Assembly: GCA_964577375.1 (NCBI GenBank) | Contig: CAZNYW010000010.1 | Span: 1-64,000, forward strand | Direction of reading: 5' to 3' | DNA from: DATKUC01 sp964577375 | Lineage (GTDB): Bacteria; Spirochaetota; Spirochaetia; DSM-27196; DATKUC01 | Length of the DNA stretch: 64,000 bases | In this document: one piece after another, positions 26,362 through 34,746 of the stretch | Numbering within the stretch: the stretch's first letter is position 1 | How the letters are laid out: each line of letters starts with the position of its first letter | Notes under the pieces: model-generated | What the model was told of the DNA's origin: nothing | Database searches by the model: none | Seen by the model: only the letters and a program-made list of their open reading frames with translations | Translations under genes and position numbers: made by a program

Positions 26362-26838
26362 ATGAGAGTGGAGTATATCAATCCCTTCGTCGAATCCGCC
26401 TACGGCGTAATCAAAGAGGTGCTCAATACCGAGATCACCCGCGGCGAGCTGTATCTCAAGTCGACATCGATGCCGGTGCTCGGCGTGGCGGCGATAATCG
26501 GCCTGGCGGGCGATGTCGAAGGCCGTGTCCTCTTCGACATGACCAAGGAAACCGCCATCAAGATCGCAAATGAGATGCTCAAATCGATGGACATGGACCC
26601 GATCGACGACCTGACGGATATGGGCAAGGCGAGCATAACCGAGCTTGCCAATATGATCACCGGTCAGGCGGTGACCAAGCTGCACAACCTCGGATTCAAG
26701 TTCGACCTGACGCCGCCGGCCCTCTTCACCGGTGACAACATGGAAGTGTCGGATCCGGAGGTCGAAGCCCTCATTGTCCCGATGGAGATCCCCCAGGGAA
26801 AGGTCGAAATCAACGTCGCTATCCGGGAACGAACCTGA
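26362..26838 (+). CDS. cheX: CheY-P phosphatase CheX
   Basis: A 158-residue CheX with the family's catalytic ExxN pair, Glu94 and Asn97, in ASITELANMITGQA. The surrounding DMGKASITEL helix and the MEVSDPEVEALIVPMEIPQG strands complete the usual dimer fold. CheX dephosphorylates CheY-P and so ends the motor-switching signal. In spirochaetes it takes the place of CheZ. GGGAGG stands 8 bp before the ATG. It lies 21 bp downstream of the CheW-CheR fusion and 40 bp before cheY, in the treponemal order. Confidence 0.95.
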   Translation: MRVEYINPFVESAYGVIKEVLNTEITRGELYLKSTSMPVLGVAAIIGLAGDVEGRVLFDMTKETAIKIANEMLKSMDMDPIDDLTDMGKASITELANMITGQAVTKLHNLGFKFDLTPPALFTGDNMEVSDPEVEALIVPMEIPQGKVEINVAIRERT

Positions 26839-26878
26839 TCCCGTCGGCGTCCACTTATGACGAGGGGAGAGCCGCCAG

Positions 26879-27316
26879 ATGAAGACAAAACAGGATTTCC
26901 CGACTATTAACGAGCGGAAGACTGAGGGATTGAGCGACGAAGGCGCGCCCTACCGGGTGCTGATCGTCGACGATTCGATGTTCATAACCAAACAGATAGG
27001 GCAGATCCTCACCTCCGAGGGCTTCGACGTCATCGGCACCGCCGAGAACGGTCAGGAAGGCGTGGAGAAGTACAAGGAGCTCTATCCGAACGTTGATGTG
27101 GTTACCATGGACATCACGATGCCCAAGATGGACGGTGTCACCGCGCTCGAGAAAATCGTCGAGTTTGACAAGGATGCAAAGGTGATTATGATAAGCGCCC
27201 TTGGCAAACAGGACCTGGTAAAGAAGTCCCTACTGCTCGGCGCGAAGAACTATATCGTCAAGCCGCTGGATCGAAAAAAAGTACTCGAAAGGGTACTGAT
27301 GACGTTGAAAAAGTAA
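26879..27316 (+). CDS. cheY: Chemotaxis response regulator CheY
   Basis: A 145-residue single receiver domain with an N-terminal extension of about 25 residues compared with E. coli CheY. The acidic pocket is Asp31/Asp32, the phosphorylated residue is Asp78 (VVTMDITMPKMDG), and the switch and lysine residues are Ser106 (IMISALG) and Lys128 (YIVKPLD). Phospho-CheY binds the flagellar motor switch. GAGGGGAG is found 10 bp upstream of the ATG. The stop is 31 bp before a tRNA gene whose promoter begins inside the cheY 3' end. Confidence 0.96.
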   Translation: MKTKQDFPTINERKTEGLSDEGAPYRVLIVDDSMFITKQIGQILTSEGFDVIGTAENGQEGVEKYKELYPNVDVVTMDITMPKMDGVTALEKIVEFDKDAKVIMISALGKQDLVKKSLLLGAKNYIVKPLDRKKVLERVLMTLKK

Positions 27317-27334
27317 TTCCGAATATGGTATAGT
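27305..27334 (+). promoter_or_regulatory. Promoter of tRNA-Val
   Basis: TTGAAA (27305-27310, inside the last codons of cheY) and TATAGT (27329-27334) are separated by 18 bp. Transcription would start near 27341, 7 nt before the mature tRNA. The tRNA can therefore be expressed independently of the chemotaxis operon. Confidence 0.65.
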
Positions 27335-27347
27335 CTCGAACACGTCA

Positions 27348-27421
27348 GGGCGGTTAGCTCAGTTGGTTAGAGCACGTGCTCGACACGCACGGGGTCGGTG
27401 GTTCGAATCCACTATCGCCCA
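27348..27421 (+). tRNA. tRNA-Val (GAC)
   Basis: A full cloverleaf: acceptor stem 27348-27354 with 27414-27420 (one G-T pair), D stem GCTC/GAGC, anticodon stem CGTGC/GCACG (27375-27379 with 27387-27391), T arm with loop TTCGAAT, and discriminator A at 27421. CCA is not encoded. The seven-base anticodon loop is TCGACAC, giving anticodon GAC at 27382-27384, which reads GUC and GUU valine codons. Position 33, nearly always U, is C here (27381). It lies between cheY and a terminator-like hairpin and has its own promoter. Confidence 0.93.
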
Positions 27422-27449
27422 TTAAGAGTACCGAAAAAAAACGCGTAAC

Positions 27450-27471
27450 AGGGCCACCGAAGGGTGGCCCT
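27450..27471 (+). terminator. Terminator hairpin after tRNA-Val, possibly bidirectional
   Basis: GGGCCACC (27451-27458) pairs perfectly with GGTGGCCC (27463-27470) around a 4-nt GAAG loop; an A-T pair extends the stem. The T tract on the plus side is weak (TTCCTGT). On the minus side a run of eight A (eight T in the minus transcript) begins 10 bp beyond the stem, so it may also end the lactonase-gene transcript coming from the other side. Confidence 0.6.
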
Positions 27472-27481
27472 TCCTGTATCT

Positions 27482-28576
27482 TCAGACCCGAGACGCGACC
27501 ACACAGACCGGCCGTGACAGCGAAAGGCTGTGGCCGGTAGGCGTAAGGCGACCGGTAGCGGTGTCGACGTGAAAGCTCACCAGACTGTCTCCATCCTGGT
27601 TTGCCGCGATGAGCAGATCCGTACCGTCGACAAGGGCGAAATTGCGAGGCGTGCGTCCACCGCTCGAGACCGAGGTTTCGAAGCGCAGACCCCTGCCGCT
27701 CGGGTCTGCGGAAAAGAGAGTGATTGTATCGTCTCCGCGGTTTGAGCAGTAGACATGCCTTCCGGACGGAGACACGTGAATATCGGCGACCGTATTGAGC
27801 GAAGAGACCCCGGATGCCTTTTCAGCTGAAGCCTCTTCCGGACGGGTCGAGGCAGCGGCGATGCGACCAAGCTGTCGCGATGCTTCGGACCAGGAGAATA
27901 CCTCGACCTCGGAGGACAGCTCGTGTGAGACGTAACAGACCGAGCCCGAGGGATGAAACGCTGCGTGGCGCGGCCCCGACCCTGCGCCGACGCTAACCTG
28001 CTCGTGCAGTGACAGGCTGCCCTCGGCCGGATCGAACGTGTACACATTGAGGCTGTCGGTTCCGAGATCTGCCACAATCAGCGAACCTCCAGCGGGAGAG
28101 AATGTGGCCGAGTGCGCGTGCGGGCCCTCCTGACGTTCAGGATGGGGCCCCGCCCCGCTGTGCTGAACCCACGCGGTCCGGCGGCCCAGGCCGCCCGACC
28201 GGTCCGCCCGGATAACCGACACCGAACCGCTTCCATAGTTGGCGACCGCAACGTATCTGTGATCGTGGGAGAGGGCGAGATGACACGGACCCGAACCGCC
28301 GCTTCCGGCGGTCGAGCGGAGTCTGAGACTTCGACCGCCGTCGGTCACCTCAAATGCCGCCACCGCGCCTTCAGGCCGGTCCGAGTAGGAATCGACTTCC
28401 AGGACCGCATACAGAAGCCCGGATTCCTGGTCGAGCGCAAGGAAGGAGGGATTGGGCACAGCGTCGGACTCACCGACAGCGACCATCCGGCCCGTCGAGC
28501 CGTCTACGGAGACGATCTGTACTCCTTCGGAACCCTTGTCCGTGTAGGTACCGACGTAGGCATACCGGGCTTCCAT
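27482..28576 (-). CDS. Lactonase-family seven-bladed propeller protein (6-phosphogluconolactonase type)
   Basis: A 364-residue cytoplasmic protein (no signal peptide) of the YbhE/Pgl lactonase family. It opens with ARYAYVGTYTDKGSEG and contains the repeated blade phrases GPCHLALSHDHRYVAVANYGSGSVSV, GPHPERQEGPHAHSATFSP (quoted in pieces: GPRHAAFHPSG, VYCSNRGDDTITLF) and a final TGHSLSLSRPVCV. E. coli Pgl of this fold hydrolyses 6-phosphogluconolactone in the oxidative pentose phosphate pathway. Other members act on different lactones, so the substrate is not certain. It lies 39 bp downstream of ilvN on the same strand, with no evident metabolic link. Confidence 0.85.
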   Translation of the reverse strand: MEARYAYVGTYTDKGSEGVQIVSVDGSTGRMVAVGESDAVPNPSFLALDQESGLLYAVLEVDSYSDRPEGAVAAFEVTDGGRSLRLRSTAGSGGSGPCHLALSHDHRYVAVANYGSGSVSVIRADRSGGLGRRTAWVQHSGAGPHPERQEGPHAHSATFSPAGGSLIVADLGTDSLNVYTFDPAEGSLSLHEQVSVGAGSGPRHAAFHPSGSVCYVSHELSSEVEVFSWSEASRQLGRIAAASTRPEEASAEKASGVSSLNTVADIHVSPSGRHVYCSNRGDDTITLFSADPSGRGLRFETSVSSGGRTPRNFALVDGTDLLIAANQDGDSLVSFHVDTATGRLTPTGHSLSLSRPVCVVASRV

Positions 28577-28615
28577 GCCGTTTTCCAGCGTTCGCCTCCC
28601 GCCTGCGCTCTGCGC

Positions 28616-29227
28616 TCAGGCGGTGGTCATCTCTCCGCGCGCGATCAAAACCTTGCCGGTCCGCACAAGTTCACGGACGCCGTACTGGCTCACGATCCGG
28701 TTCACATTGTCGATCTTCTCGGTCTCTCCCACCACCTGGAAGGTTACACTTGTATCGGACAGATCAACGGTTTCGCAGCCAAGCGCGTGCGCGAGCTGCA
28801 GTATCTCTACCCGGTGGGAGGGCTCGCACTTGATCTTCAGAAGCGCGAGCTCGCGGTGGATAATCGACTCGCCGGTGCGGTCGGTGGCGTGAACAACGTC
28901 CACCAGCTTGTTGAGCTGCTTGAGAATCTGATCGAGCGTCCGCTTGTCGCCGGTAGCGACGATATTCATCGTGGAGAAGTCCGGATCGTTTGATTCCGAA
29001 ACCACGAGACTGTCGATATTGAACCCTCGTCTCGCGAAAACCAGTGCAATTCGAATCAGAACTCCCGGCTTGTTGGCGACGTAGAGGCTTATGGTGTGGC
29101 GGGCCATCTCACCGGCAAGCGGCGTCGCCGTCGTGGAATTCCGGGTTTCCTGCACGTGCTCGACCTCTTGTCCCTCGAGAGTCTGGCCGCCTGTCTTGCT
29201 GTGTCCGTTTCTTCCATTCGTATCCAT
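28616..29227 (-). CDS. ilvN: Acetolactate synthase regulatory (small) subunit
   Basis: A 203-residue protein. After a hydrophilic extension of about 40 residues comes an ACT domain (HTISLYVANKPGVLIRIALVFARRG, FNIDSLVVSES), then the second IlvN/IlvH domain with ILQLAHALGCETVDL and a final VRTGKVLIARGE. The subunit binds valine and gives feedback control of acetolactate synthase. It follows ilvB with an 18-bp gap, so the pair forms one transcription unit. The long N-terminal extension lacks conserved sequence, and an internal start at the MARHTISL methionine would also make a normal-length small subunit. Confidence 0.94.
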   Translation of the reverse strand: MDTNGRNGHSKTGGQTLEGQEVEHVQETRNSTTATPLAGEMARHTISLYVANKPGVLIRIALVFARRGFNIDSLVVSESNDPDFSTMNIVATGDKRTLDQILKQLNKLVDVVHATDRTGESIIHRELALLKIKCEPSHRVEILQLAHALGCETVDLSDTSVTFQVVGETEKIDNVNRIVSQYGVRELVRTGKVLIARGEMTTA

Positions 29228-29245
29228 TTCGATGTGCTCCTTTCC

Positions 29246-30961
29246 TCACGTGCTTCCGACCGGCTTGGCCATTTTGGTCTTCGGCGGTTCCAGTATCATG
29301 GCCGAGAGCGCCGCTCCGGCAGGTATCATCGGGAAGACGTTGTCCTCCTTTTCCACCTCGACGTCGATGACACAGGGCCCATCGTTGTAGGCGAGGGCGG
29401 AACCGATGATCCGCCGAACGTCCGCGCTTCTGCGGATCCTGAATCCCTTCGCGCCGTATGCCTCCGCGAGTTTCACGAAATCGGGGTTGCCCTCGAGGTC
29501 GACCCCGGAAAGACGATTCTCATAGAAGAGGTTCTGCCACTGCCGAACCATTCCCAGGTAACGGTTGTTGATAATGAGCACCTTGATGGGGAGCTTGTGA
29601 ATCACCGCCGTTGCGAGCTCACTCAAGGTCATCTGAAAGCCGCCGTCGCCAACAACGGCAATGACCAGCTCGTTCGGATGGGCAAACTGCACCCCGATCG
29701 CCGCCGGAAAGCCGAAACCCATTGTTCCGGCACCGCCGGAGCTGATCCAGTGGTAGCGGTCATCGGTTCGATAGTATTGCGCCGCCCACATCTGATGCTG
29801 GCCAACATCCGTGGTGACGTAGGCTTTGCCCTTCGTCTGGCCAAAGATTTCGTCGATCGCGTGCTGCGCCTTCAGCTTGCCGCCCTTCTTGTACTTCAGC
29901 GGATGCAGTTTCTTCCACCGGTCGATCTGCTTCAGCCAGTCGGAGGTATCTCCCTTCCGAGTGATCGCGCTCAGCGCCTCGACAACGTTTCGTGCGTCGC
30001 CCACGATGGGCACGTCCACGGCGATCATCTTGTTTATTTCGGCCGGATCGATGTCGATATGGATCTTCTTCGCGTCGACGCAGAACTCATCCGGCTTGCC
30101 GATGATCCGGTCATCCCATCGTGATCCGATGGACATGATGAGATCGCAATCCGTGACCGCCATGTTTGCGTATGCGGTTCCGTGCATACCGAGCATCCCA
30201 AGGCTCAACGTATGAGTTTCGGGAAAACAACCCTTCCCCAGAAGCGTGTTGGTGACCGGGATCTGGAGCTTTTCCGCGAGATAGGTTACCGCCTTCTCGG
30301 CGCCGGAGATCACCGCGCCGTGGCCCACGAGAAAGACCGGTCGGCGCGCCCGCTCGAGCAGCCGCGCGGCCTCGGCAATTGCATCCGGGTCTCCCTCTTC
30401 CGGAACATGGTACCCTGGCAGATGGAAGGGCTCCTTGTAATCGGGCTCCACCGTGGCGCTGGAAACGTCCTTGGGTACGTCGATGAGGACGGGCCCGGGC
30501 CTGCCGGTCTGCGAAATGTGAAAGGCCTCGCGGACCATTCGCGCCACGTCGGAAACGTTCTTCACCAGGTAGGAGTGTTTGACAACCGGAAAGGAGATTC
30601 CCGTTACGTCGGCCTCCTGAAAGGCGTCCATTCCAAGCATCGACGACACCGACTGCCCCGTGATGATGATCATCGGGACCGAATCCATATGTGCGGTCAG
30701 AATTCCTGTAATGGTATTGGTCGCTCCCGGCCCGGAGGTAACCAGTACTACTCCAGGTTTACCGGTCGACCGGGCATATCCGTCGGCCATGTGCGCTGCG
30801 CCCTGTTCGTGCCGCGTCAGGACCAGCTTTATGGGAGAGTCCACGAGCGCGTCGAAAATGGGGATTGCGGCGCCGCCCGGAAGTCCAAAGATGTATTCCA
30901 CATCGAACTGCTGTATCACTTCTACGATAATCTGCGCTCCGGTACGTTCTGTCTTGCTCAT
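29246..30961 (-). CDS. ilvB: Acetolactate synthase catalytic (large) subunit
   Basis: A 571-residue ThDP enzyme of normal length. The catalytic Glu52 lies in TRHEQGAAHMADGYAR. The central FAD-binding domain (about 190-340) and the C-terminal ThDP motif GDGGFQMTLSELATA ending in NN (about 455-485) are intact. It joins two pyruvates to acetolactate (valine and leucine), or pyruvate with 2-oxobutyrate (isoleucine). GGGAGG lies 7 bp upstream of the ATG. The leader is short (about 29 nt) and holds no attenuator peptide or riboswitch, so control is probably through IlvN and the promoter. Confidence 0.96.
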   Translation of the reverse strand: MSKTERTGAQIIVEVIQQFDVEYIFGLPGGAAIPIFDALVDSPIKLVLTRHEQGAAHMADGYARSTGKPGVVLVTSGPGATNTITGILTAHMDSVPMIIITGQSVSSMLGMDAFQEADVTGISFPVVKHSYLVKNVSDVARMVREAFHISQTGRPGPVLIDVPKDVSSATVEPDYKEPFHLPGYHVPEEGDPDAIAEAARLLERARRPVFLVGHGAVISGAEKAVTYLAEKLQIPVTNTLLGKGCFPETHTLSLGMLGMHGTAYANMAVTDCDLIMSIGSRWDDRIIGKPDEFCVDAKKIHIDIDPAEINKMIAVDVPIVGDARNVVEALSAITRKGDTSDWLKQIDRWKKLHPLKYKKGGKLKAQHAIDEIFGQTKGKAYVTTDVGQHQMWAAQYYRTDDRYHWISSGGAGTMGFGFPAAIGVQFAHPNELVIAVVGDGGFQMTLSELATAVIHKLPIKVLIINNRYLGMVRQWQNLFYENRLSGVDLEGNPDFVKLAEAYGAKGFRIRRSADVRRIIGSALAYNDGPCVIDVEVEKEDNVFPMIPAGAALSAMILEPPKTKMAKPVGST

Positions 30962-30997
30962 CTGATAACCTCCCCAGTCAGGGTCTCTGAATAAAAG

Positions 30998-31027
30998 AAA
31001 ATAACACTAACTTCACAATCATGTCAA
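30998..31027 (-). promoter_or_regulatory. Promoter of ilvB-ilvN
   Basis: On the minus strand a perfect TTGACA (31022-31027) is followed after 18 bp by TATTTT (30998-31003). Transcription would start near 30990, leaving a leader of about 29 nt before the ilvB ATG. Confidence 0.6.
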
Positions 31028-31297
31028 TAAGTAGGCCCGATTGTTTGCAAAAATTCTTCGCAATTCCATGTCGCAATGAAAAGTGGCCTTTAATACAGTT
31101 GAATTTCCGGTCCTTTCTGTTTGACTTCTGAATAATCGCACTCTTTGACGTAAATTGTACGAACGCATGAATACAGGCCGCACCGCAAAATGTCCGATCG
31201 AGGCGGTTTGAACGCCAAATTGACACCAAACAACCGTAACGAGCGACCGGGATCTCCGACTATCAGGCAAAAAGCCGCTAATCTCGGTCATTCGCGA

Positions 31298-31408
31298 TCA
31301 GAAATACCCGTCGAGAAATCGCCTGAGCCCTTTCTTGACCGATTCATCCGGATATTCGCCGAATCCGATCCGAACCGGTCACCTACCGCCGTATGAGCCG
31401 AAAGCTGA
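31298..31408 (-). pseudogene. Possible remnant of a class I/II aminotransferase C terminus
   Basis: Read on the minus strand, the sequence encodes SAFGSYGGR, a stop codon, then PVRIGFGEYPDES and GLRRFLDGYF before a second stop (31298-31300). This resembles the end of PLP-dependent fold-type I aminotransferases or MocR regulators, where SAFG...VR(I/L)xFG is followed by an amphipathic helix. Further upstream the frame is broken by more stops and nothing else is recognisable. The match is short, so chance resemblance remains possible. Confidence 0.35.
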
Positions 31409-31484
31409 TCACGCACTCCCTCAAATTCAGTATACTGTCAACCGCGGGTTCCCGGATCACATGTCCGGTCTCAGGAGGTTCTGT

Positions 31485-32966
31485 TTGACGAAAGAGGTGT
31501 GCGTTGTCGGCGGCGGAATCGGAGGGTTGGCCGCCTCATCCTTTCTCGCTGCGAGCGGTTTTCACGTTACACTGCTGGAAAAGAACGGCTCACTTGGCGG
31601 CCGCGCACGCGTCTGGCGCGAAAAAGGATACCTTTTCGACATGGGACCTTCCTGGTATCTGATGCCGGAGGTCTTCGAAGCTTTCTTCAGCCGTTTCGGC
31701 CGCAGCCGTTCTGATTACTACGACATCTACCGCCTCGATCCCTACTATCGTGTCTTTTTCGAAAACAGCGAATCAGTGGACATCACCGGCGACCTGGATC
31801 GAACGTGTGCGACCTTCGAACGAATGGAGCCGGGCGGGGCAAACAAGCTGCGTCGATATCTCGAGGAGGCCCGCTACAAATACGATGTCGCGATGCGACG
31901 CTTTCTCTACCGTGACTACCGCTCGATCGGCGATTTCTTCAATCGGGAACTGCTCATCGAAGGGATGAAGCTCCACATATTCCAGAGTCTCGATCGGTAT
32001 GTCGGCAGGTTCTTCTCCGACCTCCGCGCGAAACAGATTCTGCAGTACGCAATGGTCTTTCTCGGCAGCAGTCCGTCAAACGTTCCCGCTCTCTATTCGA
32101 TAATGTCTCACGTCGACATGAATCTCGGCGTCTTCTTTCCACGGGGCGGCATGACGGCGCTCGTCGAGGGGATGGCACGCCTGGCAGCAGAGTTGGGCGT
32201 CGAAATTCGAACCGGTACCGAGGTGACGCGTATCCTGACGCGCAACGGCCGGGTGTCCGGCGTCGTAGCCGGTGAAAGGGAGCTCACCACCGACGCGGTG
32301 CTCGTCAATGCAGACTACCATCATGCCGAGACCGCTCTGCTTCCCGCGGAGCACCGCAGCTACTCGCCGCGATACTGGGAAAAAAGGATTCTCGCACCTT
32401 CGATGTTCATCATCTACCTCGGGCTCAAGCGAAAGCTTCGCTCGGTAGTCCACCACAACCTCTACTTCTCGAACCGATGGGAAGACCACTTCGCGACGAT
32501 CTTCGACAAGCCTTCCTGGCCGGAAAACCCCTGCTACTATGTCAGCTGCGCCTCATATGACGACGCGGCGGTGGCTCCGCCCGGCCATGAGAACGTCTTT
32601 TTTCTGGTTCCGGTGGCGCCGGGGCTCGAAGACCGCGATGAGACTCGCGAACGGTTCGCGGAGCAAGTGCTGGATCACTTCGAATCGATCACCGGTGAGC
32701 GCATCCGGGACGCGATAGAGGTGCGGCGCATCTATTCACATCGCGATTTTTCGGCCGACTATCGTGCGTTCAAGGGTACGGCCCTCGGTCTGGCCCACAC
32801 GCTTTTTCAGACTGCAATCTTCCGGCCCGCGATGAGGAGCAGGCGGCTGCCGAACCTCTACTACGCCGGCCAGTACACTCACCCCGGCGTAGGGGTGCCG
32901 ATGACGCTGATTGCGGCTCAGGTTGCGGCTGATCGTTTTGCGCGCGAACAGAACGGAGAACGCTGA
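31485..32966 (+). CDS. crtI: Phytoene desaturase family protein (CrtI-like)
   Basis: A 493-residue flavoprotein starting at TTG 31485, with AGGAGG 6 bp upstream; an ATG at 31461 in the same frame lies before that ribosome site and is less likely. The FAD-binding Rossmann motif VCVVGGGIGGLAAS opens the protein immediately, as in CrtI. FDMGPSWYLMPEVF and the C-terminal NLYYAGQYTHPGVGVPMTL are signatures of bacterial phytoene desaturases. It introduces double bonds into a C40 (or C30) carotene. The stop overlaps the next ATG by one base (TGATG). The number of desaturation steps is not readable. A related isomerase or CrtO-type enzyme is an alternative. Confidence 0.88.
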   Translation: MTKEVCVVGGGIGGLAASSFLAASGFHVTLLEKNGSLGGRARVWREKGYLFDMGPSWYLMPEVFEAFFSRFGRSRSDYYDIYRLDPYYRVFFENSESVDITGDLDRTCATFERMEPGGANKLRRYLEEARYKYDVAMRRFLYRDYRSIGDFFNRELLIEGMKLHIFQSLDRYVGRFFSDLRAKQILQYAMVFLGSSPSNVPALYSIMSHVDMNLGVFFPRGGMTALVEGMARLAAELGVEIRTGTEVTRILTRNGRVSGVVAGERELTTDAVLVNADYHHAETALLPAEHRSYSPRYWEKRILAPSMFIIYLGLKRKLRSVVHHNLYFSNRWEDHFATIFDKPSWPENPCYYVSCASYDDAAVAPPGHENVFFLVPVAPGLEDRDETRERFAEQVLDHFESITGERIRDAIEVRRIYSHRDFSADYRAFKGTALGLAHTLFQTAIFRPAMRSRRLPNLYYAGQYTHPGVGVPMTLIAAQVAADRFAREQNGER

Positions 32967-34066
32967 TGACATCGATCCTGTCCTACCTCGGGCAGCAGAA
33001 GGAGGTGATTGCGGGATTTCTCCGGCAATTCACTGAAAGCCGCCGGACCGCATTCGCCGACGTGAACAGATGGGGACCCGACCTGCTCGACCGTCTGTAC
33101 GAGTTTGCATCCCGGGGAAAGATGATCCGGGGCGCACTGGTGATTCTTGCCGAATCGCTCTTTTCGAGCGGAAAACCGGCCGGCGCGCGGCAGGGCGCGA
33201 GCACAGACGCGGTCCGGGTAGCCGCCGCGCTCGAGCTGGTGCAGTCTTTCCTGCTCATCCATGACGACATAATGGATCAGGACTTCCTGCGCCGCGGAAG
33301 ACCTTCGCTTTTCGCACAGTATTCCGAATCCCTCAGCACGGTTGCGCCCGATACGGAGGCCGCAGAGGCACGCCGTTTCGGCGAATCGATGGCGATCTGC
33401 GCAGGAGACGTCGCAATGCTTCTCGCCTTCGAGCTTCTTGCGGAGCTCGACCGCCAAGACGAGCGCGGGACCGAAATCATTTCCCTCGCTGCACGCGAAA
33501 TCAGCTGGGTGGGTGTCGCGCAGATGAGCGATGTCTATCACAGTGCAACGCGTTTTCCTGCTTCCGAGGAGGAGATACTGTCGGTCTACCGCTACAAGAC
33601 GGGCCGGTACACCTTCTCGCTCCCGCTGAATCTCGGAGCGATCCTGGGCGGAGCCGGTCCTTCGGACCGTGCAAGACTGCTGGACCTGGGCGAGCAGCTG
33701 GGACTCCTCTTCCAGATCAAGGACGATGATCTGGGCATCTGGGGCAGCGAGGCACAGACCGGGAAACCTGTCGGTTCCGACATTGCCGAGGGAAAGCAGA
33801 CGCTTCACCGGCTCTATCTCATTGCAGCAGTCCCGGAAAGCGAACGTGAACGGACTTCGACGCTCTTCGGCAGCGGAAGCTCCGAGGCGGCCGCCGAGGT
33901 CCGGGATCTCTTGACCGCCTACGGAGTCGAGGAACGGGTGCGCACCAGCATGCAGGAATGCGCCGAAAGGGCGCGCCAGATCATCTCGTCTCTCGAAGGG
34001 GTGGGGCAGTCGGGGCAGGCCCTGCTCCTGGAGCTGGTCGAGTACAATCTGGAACGGTTCGCGTGA
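32966..34066 (+). CDS. crtE: Polyprenyl (geranylgeranyl-type) diphosphate synthase
   Basis: A 366-residue trans-prenyltransferase. The first Asp-rich motif is HDDIMDQDFLRRGRPS (Asp100, Asp101, Asp104), short-chain type. The second is KDDDLGIWG (Asp253-255). GKMIRGALVILA near residue 54 binds isopentenyl diphosphate. It condenses C5 units, most likely to geranylgeranyl diphosphate given the neighbouring carotenoid genes, though another chain length cannot be excluded. It overlaps crtI by 1 bp and the next gene by 4 bp, so crtI, crtE, cruF and the HAD gene are one unit. No phytoene synthase gene is present in the window. Confidence 0.88.
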   Translation: MTSILSYLGQQKEVIAGFLRQFTESRRTAFADVNRWGPDLLDRLYEFASRGKMIRGALVILAESLFSSGKPAGARQGASTDAVRVAAALELVQSFLLIHDDIMDQDFLRRGRPSLFAQYSESLSTVAPDTEAAEARRFGESMAICAGDVAMLLAFELLAELDRQDERGTEIISLAAREISWVGVAQMSDVYHSATRFPASEEEILSVYRYKTGRYTFSLPLNLGAILGGAGPSDRARLLDLGEQLGLLFQIKDDDLGIWGSEAQTGKPVGSDIAEGKQTLHRLYLIAAVPESERERTSTLFGSGSSEAAAEVRDLLTAYGVEERVRTSMQECAERARQIISSLEGVGQSGQALLLELVEYNLERFA

Positions 34067-34746
34067 GAACGCGAGTTCCCTCCGCGGAAAGGGCTACCGC
34101 CGCCGCAATCGCCGCGGTCTATCTTGTCGGTGTCGCGGGACACCTGCTCCCGCCGCTGCAGCCGTTCATGAGAGCGGCAACGCCGCCCGTTCTGGCCCTG
34201 ATGGGTCTGGTTGTGCTCGGCTGGGCGGTCGCCCGCAGCGGCCTTCGACTGCTTCTGTGGGTCGTCGTCACCTACCTGTGCACCTTCGCCCTGGAATCGA
34301 TCGGCGTGCTCACCGGAAAGGTCTTCGGCGCCTACCATTACGGAACGGTTCTCGGGCCGATGCTCTTTGATGTACCGGTGGTAATCGGCTTCAACTGGGT
34401 ACTCGTCGTTCTGGGGGCGGTCAGTCTTGCCGAACGGATGAGCTCGCATGTCCTGCTCTCGTCGGTCTACGCCGCCTTCATGGCGGTGGTCTTCGATCTG
34501 GTCCTCGAACCGGTCGCGGTTTCTCTCGGTTACTGGAGCTGGCACGCGCAGCAGGGCCCGACGGTCGTTCTGCCGGCCGCGGCTCTCGTTCCTGCCCGGA
34601 ACTTCGCCGCATGGTTTCTGATAAGCCTGGCCGCCGCGGCCGGCTACCGGGCACTCCGGCTTCAGCGCGAATCCCAACTACCGATACTGTACCTAGGAGT
34701 GCAGTTCGTCTTTTTTGCAGCGGTGCTCGCGGGGGTAATATTGTGA
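34063..34746 (+). CDS. cruF: Carotenoid 1',2'-hydratase-like membrane protein (CruF/DUF422)
   Basis: A 227-residue integral membrane protein with about seven hydrophobic helices, starting at GTG that overlaps the crtE stop (GTGA). The diagnostic DUF422 segment is TFALESIGVLTGKVFGAYHYG (residues about 75-95; the ExxGxxTGxxFGxYxYG pattern). A later MAVVFDLVLEPVAVSLGYWSW segment is also typical. CruF adds water to the psi end of gamma-carotene or lycopene-type carotenoids, producing 1'-hydroxy-1',2'-dihydro ends. Pigments with exactly this end group were reported from Spirochaeta. Substrate assignment here is inferred from the family and the operon. Confidence 0.85.
   Translation: MRTRVPSAERATAAAIAAVYLVGVAGHLLPPLQPFMRAATPPVLALMGLVVLGWAVARSGLRLLLWVVVTYLCTFALESIGVLTGKVFGAYHYGTVLGPMLFDVPVVIGFNWVLVVLGAVSLAERMSSHVLLSSVYAAFMAVVFDLVLEPVAVSLGYWSWHAQQGPTVVLPAAALVPARNFAAWFLISLAAAAGYRALRLQRESQLPILYLGVQFVFFAAVLAGVIL

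Larger units (their letters stand above)
30962..31484. other. Intergenic region between ilvB and crtI
   Basis: The only stretch over 300 bp without an intact gene. It is visibly more AT-rich than its flanks. Contents: the ilvB promoter near its left edge, a possible aminotransferase remnant at 31298-31408 (minus), and the 10-bp palindrome CAGTATACTG (31428-31437), whose TATACT could be a -10 box for crtI but has no convincing -35 partner. The AGGAGG of crtI lies at 31473-31478. Short open frames here show no family resemblance. Confidence 0.6.

Noticed and set aside
24256..26685. An 809-codon minus-strand frame across cheA, cheW-cheR and cheX
   Set aside because: It spans three well-supported genes on the other strand and reads as low-complexity, charge-rich sequence, as expected of an antisense shadow of GC-rich codons.
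27348..27421. Reading the tRNA anticodon as CGA (serine) by shifting the loop so that U stands at position 33
   Set aside because: The shifted stem would mispair, and the gene lacks the long variable arm of tRNA-Ser; the perfectly paired reading gives GAC (valine).
30962..30997. An attenuator or riboswitch in the ilvB leader
   Set aside because: The predicted leader is only about 29 nt and has no branched-chain-residue leader peptide or hairpin pair.
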